From UBA5004 sp038061835 (GTDB lineage Bacteria > Patescibacteriota > Minisyncoccia > Phycocordibacterales > Zambryskibacteraceae), in assembly GCA_038061835.1 (NCBI GenBank), contig JBBTYJ010000003.1, forward strand, positions 1 to 19,381: 19,381 nt of DNA. The letters are read 5' to 3'. Shown piece by piece: positions 19,328 to 19,381 of this stretch. Positions within the stretch are counted from its first letter, which is position 1, and every line of letters begins with the position of its first letter. The position numbers were made by a program, and so were the translations under genes. The notes under the pieces are model-generated. The model made no database searches. It was not told the DNA's origin and saw only the letters and a program-made list of their open reading frames with translations.

Positions 19328-19381
19328 GGAGACGTGGCTGAGTGGTCGAAAGCACCTCACTGCTAACGAGGCAGGGTCTAA
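19328..19381 (+). tRNA. tRNA-Ser (anticodon GCT), 3' part beyond the window
   Basis: GGAGACG, TG, D stem GCTG, D-loop AGTGGTCGAAA, then anticodon strand CCTCA, loop CTGCTAA and CGAGG, giving anticodon GCT with T33. The pattern GTGGCTGAGTGGTCGAAAGC is typical of bacterial class II serine tRNAs. The long variable arm begins at the window edge. The stem's inner pair is an A-C mismatch. Confidence 0.88.

Overview
The window looks like part of a Patescibacteria (Candidate Phyla Radiation) genome, most likely a Parcubacteria-type lineage. I infer this from short AT-rich genes packed into long operons, a compact type IV pilus cluster of the form common in these genomes, house-keeping genes whose zinc sites have eroded, tRNAs without an encoded CCA, a group I intron in a tRNA gene, and short palindromic repeats inside and at the edges of genes. 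The exact taxon cannot be read from the sequence. It is an assembled scaffold: the 100-N gap at 7489-7588 is an assembly artefact, because the 55 bases on its two sides are identical.

Layout. 1-2211: a tRNA and nuclease region holding a partial tRNA-Thr, a small four-helix membrane protein, a GIY-YIG domain protein, three tandem hairpins, a tRNA-Asp(GTC) split in its anticodon by a 234-nt group I intron, a LAGLIDADG endonuclease ending one base before that tRNA, an elongator-type tRNA-Met and an initiator tRNA. 2214-6634 (minus): a membrane protein with a HEPN-like motif, gatA, gatC and ligA. 6669-18061 (minus): a complete-looking type IV pilus operon. In transcription order it is pilM, pilN, pilO, a small PilP-like gene, pilB, a stand-alone response regulator, pilT, pilC, two paralogous major-type pilins, pilD, and four minor pilin genes (FimT/GspH, PulJ, PilV and GspK/PilX types). 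18088-18768 (plus) is a ComF-type phosphoribosyltransferase, divergent from pilM. 18786-19190 (minus) is a small anchored protein. The window ends in a partial tRNA-Ser(GCT).

How it works together: PilD cleaves and methylates the prepilins; PilB and PilT drive extension and retraction through PilC; PilM/N/O and the small fourth protein form the inner-membrane alignment complex; the four minor pilins probably make the priming or tip complex. A ComF homologue next door fits pilus-linked DNA uptake.

Most interesting: (1) a family of 66-78 bp palindromes inserted exactly at start codons, apparently duplicating ATGAN-type target sequence so that the start codon survives, and adding an in-frame N-terminal peptide to two prepilins; (2) other in-frame palindromes inside ligA and pilD; (3) a homing-endonuclease-like gene placed outside the intron and abutting the tRNA 5' end; (4) recurrent -10 boxes about 6 nt upstream of start codons, suggesting leaderless transcription; (5) loss of zinc-ligand cysteines in LigA, PilB and ComF.
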